This document shows, one piece after another, positions 61,904 through 64,000 of a stretch of 64,000 bases of DNA. Position 1 is the stretch's first letter. The number at the start of each line of letters is the position of its first letter. The translations under genes and the position numbers were made by a program. The stretch is from contig NZ_JAUCGQ010000001.1 in the NCBI RefSeq assembly GCF_030362835.1, forward strand, positions 1,467,461-1,531,460. Direction: 5' to 3'. This DNA is from Cellulomonas alba (GTDB taxonomy: Bacteria > Actinomycetota > Actinomycetes > Actinomycetales > Cellulomonadaceae). The notes under the pieces are model-generated. The model made no database searches. It saw only the letters and a list, made by a program, of their open reading frames with translations, and was not told the origin of the DNA.

Positions 61904-62107
61904 ATGCGACTGGTCGACGCGTACGACGCGTTCAACGAGAAGGTCACGCTCTTCTTCCTGCGCTTCGTCGGACCGCCGTCGGTCGAGCGCACCGCGCGGC
62001 CGGTCGTCGTGACGGCCGAGGACCGCGCGCGCGACGCCGAGCTGCGCGGCGGGTTCGAGCGCGTCGTCGGACCGGACGGGCGGCCGTACCTCGTCGAGCG
62101 CGACTGA
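61904..62107 (+). CDS. small protein of unknown function
   Basis: A 67-aa protein with an amphipathic N-terminal half (RLVDAYDAFNEKVTLFFLRFVGPP) and a charged C-terminal half ending VVGPDGRPYLVERD. ATG 61904 is preferred to the in-frame ATGs at 61871/61874 because those lie inside the -10 and operator, and AGGGG precedes 61904 by 7 nt. Divergent from the MarR gene and probably its target. Confidence 0.6.
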   Translation: MRLVDAYDAFNEKVTLFFLRFVGPPSVERTARPVVVTAEDRARDAELRGGFERVVGPDGRPYLVERD

Positions 62108-62143
62108 CGGGCGGGGCAGCGAGAGGCCGCCGGCGAACGACGG

Positions 62144-62178
62144 AGAGCCGGCCCCGGGCGAACCCGGGACCGGCCCTC
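62144..62178. terminator. hairpin between small-protein gene and GH48 gene
   Basis: CCGGCCCCGGG (62148-62158) and CCCGGGACCGG (62163-62173) pair with one G-T type mismatch around a CGAA loop, between two converging genes. Confidence 0.65.
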
Positions 62179-62192
62179 GTGCGTCAGCGGCG

Positions 62193-64000
62193 TCAGCCCA
62201 CGGTGCAGGTCGCGCCGTTGAGCGTGAACGACGTCGGCGTCGCGTTCGAGCCGGAGTACGACCCGTTGAAGCCGATGTCGGTGCTGCCACCGACCGGGAT
62301 CGACTTGTTCCAGTCCATCGCCGTCGCCGTCACCGCGGAGCCGGACTGCGACCACGTCGCGCTCCAGCCCTGCGTCACCTGCTGGTTGCCCGCGAACGAG
62401 AACTTGAGCGTCCACCCGTTGATCGCCGACGTCCCCGTGTTGGTGAGGTGCAGCTGCGCGGTGAAGCCCGTGTTCCAGTCGCTGTGGCCGTACGTGACCT
62501 TGCACGCGCCCGTGGAGGAGCCCGCCTTGGTCGTGACGGACAGCGCCGAGGAGGCGGCCGAGACGTTCCCGGCGACGTCCTTGGCGCGGACCGTGTACTG
62601 GTACGCCGTCGAGGCCGTGAGGCCCGAGTCGGTGTACGTGGTCGCCGCCGCACCGGTCGAGCCGACCTTGGCGCTGCCGCGGTACACGTCGTAGCCCGCG
62701 AGGCCCGAGCCGCCCGTGTCCGTCGAGCCGGTCCACGTCAGCGTCACCGAGGTGTCGGTGACCGTCGTGGCCGTCAGGCCCGAGGGGACGGAGGGCGCGG
62801 TGGTGTCCTGCGTCGGGCCGGACGTCGTCACCGAGAGCGCCGACGACGCCGCCGAGACGTTGCCCGCCACGTCACGGGCCCGGACGGTGTACGAGTACGC
62901 CGTCGAGGGGTTGAGGCCCGTGTCCGTGAACGACGTGGTGGTCGTCGAGCCGACCTTCGTCGTGCCGCGGTAGACGTCGTAGCCCGCGAGGCCCGAGCCG
63001 CCGGTCTCGTCGGTCGACGCCGTCCAGCTGATCGACACGCTGTCCTGGCCGACCGTGCCGGCCTTGAGACCCGTCGGCACCGAGGGAGCCGTCGTGTCGC
63101 CGGACGCCGCCTTCGTCGTCACCGACAGCGCCGACGAGGCCGACGAGACGTTGCCCGCCACGTCGCGCGCCCGCACCGTGTAGCTGTACGCCGTCGAGGC
63201 CGTCAGCCCGGTGTCGGTGAACGACGTGGTGGTCGGCGAGCCGACCTTCGTCGTACCCCGGTAGACGTCGTAGCCGGCGACGCCGGAGTCGGCGTCGGTC
63301 GACGCCGTCCAGCTGAGCGCCACCGAGTTCGACGTGACCGTCCCGGCCTGCAGGCCGGTCGGCGTGGTCGGCGCGGTGGTGTCGGTCGTCGTCGTGGTGC
63401 CGAACAGGCGTGCGTAGTCCGCAAGCGCGGCCGCGATGGCCGTCTGCGCCCAGAACCGGTGGTAGTTGAAGGTCGGCGCGGCGCCGCCCTTCAGGTAGGT
63501 GTCGACCTTCGAGAACGCCGGGTCGTTCTTGTAGAACGAGCGGATGTCCAGGAAGGAGACGCCCGGCTTGATGGCGTCGCCGTTCGGCATCGTGCCGGTC
63601 CAGCCGGACGGGATGTACGTGCCGTCGGAGCCGGCGCCGCTGTAGACGTCGTCGAACCGCCCGTAGTCGGTGCGGGTCTCGGTCGTCGACACGCCCTTGG
63701 TGTCCTGGTCCGAGGCCCAGATGGCGTCGAGCAGCGCCTTCGCCTTCGCCTGGACCGTCGTGTCCTTCGCCTTGGCCGCGTAGAACAGGAGCGCACGGGC
63801 CGTGTCACCCGCGACACCCACGTCCTGGCCGTAGCTCTTGACCGTCACGTGCAGGTTGGTGTTCGCCTTGGGCGACGTGGGGTTCCACGTCTCGGGCGCG
63901 CCGCTCCACGTGAGGTCGGACGGGATCTGCCAGTCGGTGCCGTTGATCTTGATGTTGGCGACCACCCACGGGACCCACTTGTCGAGCACGGCCTTCGCCT
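62193..64000 (-). CDS. GH48 exocellulase with three FN3 domains and CBM2, N-terminus outside window
   Basis: The 3' part of a large secreted cellobiohydrolase gene, open to the right edge. About 200 residues of the GH48 C-terminus are visible (NLHVTVKSYGQDVGVAGD, YIPSGWTGTMPNGD, SIRSFYKNDP-like DIRSFYKNDPAF, TFNYHRFWAQTAIAAALADYARLFG). Three FN3 domains of about 95 aa follow, each with AGYDVYRG and YTVRA(R/K)DVAGNVS, then a CBM2 of 104 aa (62193-62507) with paired Cys and surface Trp (SDWNTGF, INGWTLKF, TQGWSATW). The order GH48-FN3x3-CBM2 is that of C. fimi CbhB. It attacks crystalline cellulose from chain ends. Confidence 0.95.
   Translation of the reverse strand, partial: AKAVLDKWVPWVVANIKINGTDWQIPSDLTWSGAPETWNPTSPKANTNLHVTVKSYGQDVGVAGDTARALLFYAAKAKDTTVQAKAKALLDAIWASDQDTKGVSTTETRTDYGRFDDVYSGAGSDGTYIPSGWTGTMPNGDAIKPGVSFLDIRSFYKNDPAFSKVDTYLKGGAAPTFNYHRFWAQTAIAAALADYARLFGTTTTTDTTAPTTPTGLQAGTVTSNSVALSWTASTDADSGVAGYDVYRGTTKVGSPTTTSFTDTGLTASTAYSYTVRARDVAGNVSSASSALSVTTKAASGDTTAPSVPTGLKAGTVGQDSVSISWTASTDETGGSGLAGYDVYRGTTKVGSTTTTSFTDTGLNPSTAYSYTVRARDVAGNVSAASSALSVTTSGPTQDTTAPSVPSGLTATTVTDTSVTLTWTGSTDTGGSGLAGYDVYRGSAKVGSTGAAATTYTDSGLTASTAYQYTVRAKDVAGNVSAASSALSVTTKAGSSTGACKVTYGHSDWNTGFTAQLHLTNTGTSAINGWTLKFSFAGNQQVTQGWSATWSQSGSAVTATAMDWNKSIPVGGSTDIGFNGSYSGSNATPTSFTLNGATCTVG

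Overview
The window is very GC-rich actinobacterial DNA with densely packed genes on both strands. Many genes lie at overlapping GTGA/ATGA junctions, and many begin directly behind a TANNNT-type -10 box, as expected for leaderless transcripts. A Cellulomonas-like cellulolytic actinobacterium is the best guess. The evidence is a GH48 cellulase with three fibronectin-III domains and a CBM2 at the right edge (the layout I know from C. fimi CbhB/Cel48A) and a complete glucuronoxylan/uronate catabolic cluster in the middle.

Layout. 0-2 kb: a FabG4-like reductase (5' end missing) overlapping a MaoC hydratase. 2-6 kb: a GNAT/P-loop fusion, DUF1992, a pentapeptide-repeat protein and an APC permease. 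6.2-9.7 kb: a methionine/sulfur locus in which a class-V PLP enzyme and a rhodanese-metZ operon diverge from one intergenic region carrying two SAM riboswitches of different classes, one per strand. 11-20 kb: scattered purine genes (purQ, purS, purC, purD, purA), a paired GNAT enzyme coupled to purQ, and a divergent ArsR-type regulator/MFS pair sharing a palindromic operator. 21-24 kb: a PAS-GAF-SpoIIE-HATPase phosphatase flanked by two STAS antagonists. 24-35 kb: housekeeping genes (fbaA, TrmH-type methylase, DedA, HAD phosphatase, LemA, pyrE, SDR, recQ, hydrolase, aldo/keto reductase).

35-38.7 kb looks accessory: two exported proteins (PKD; DUF6318 lipoprotein) diverge from a cassette made of a small helical partner, a WxG-type putative toxin and a DUF6188-like putative immunity protein. 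38.8-41.5 kb: TrmL, a GGDEF protein and an amidohydrolase, followed by a 13-bp tandem repeat array.

41.9-52.9 kb is a LacI-controlled uronate regulon. GH67 alpha-glucuronidase and an acetyl esterase release glucuronate and acetate from imported xylo-oligosaccharides. UxaC, a UxuB-type reductase, ManD, KdgK and KDPG aldolase then carry glucuronate to pyruvate and glyceraldehyde-3-phosphate. Three matching operators (GGCWA-NCGN-TTGCC) sit over the three promoter regions of the cluster. No transporter is present in the window.

53-64 kb: an unusual papain/C39-like plus MIR-domain protein, clpC, an NTF2-like protein, divergent LysR/EamA and MarR/small-protein pairs with palindromic operators, a large secreted protein, and the 3' part of the GH48 cellulase gene. 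I saw no tRNA, rRNA, CRISPR array, insertion sequence or prophage.
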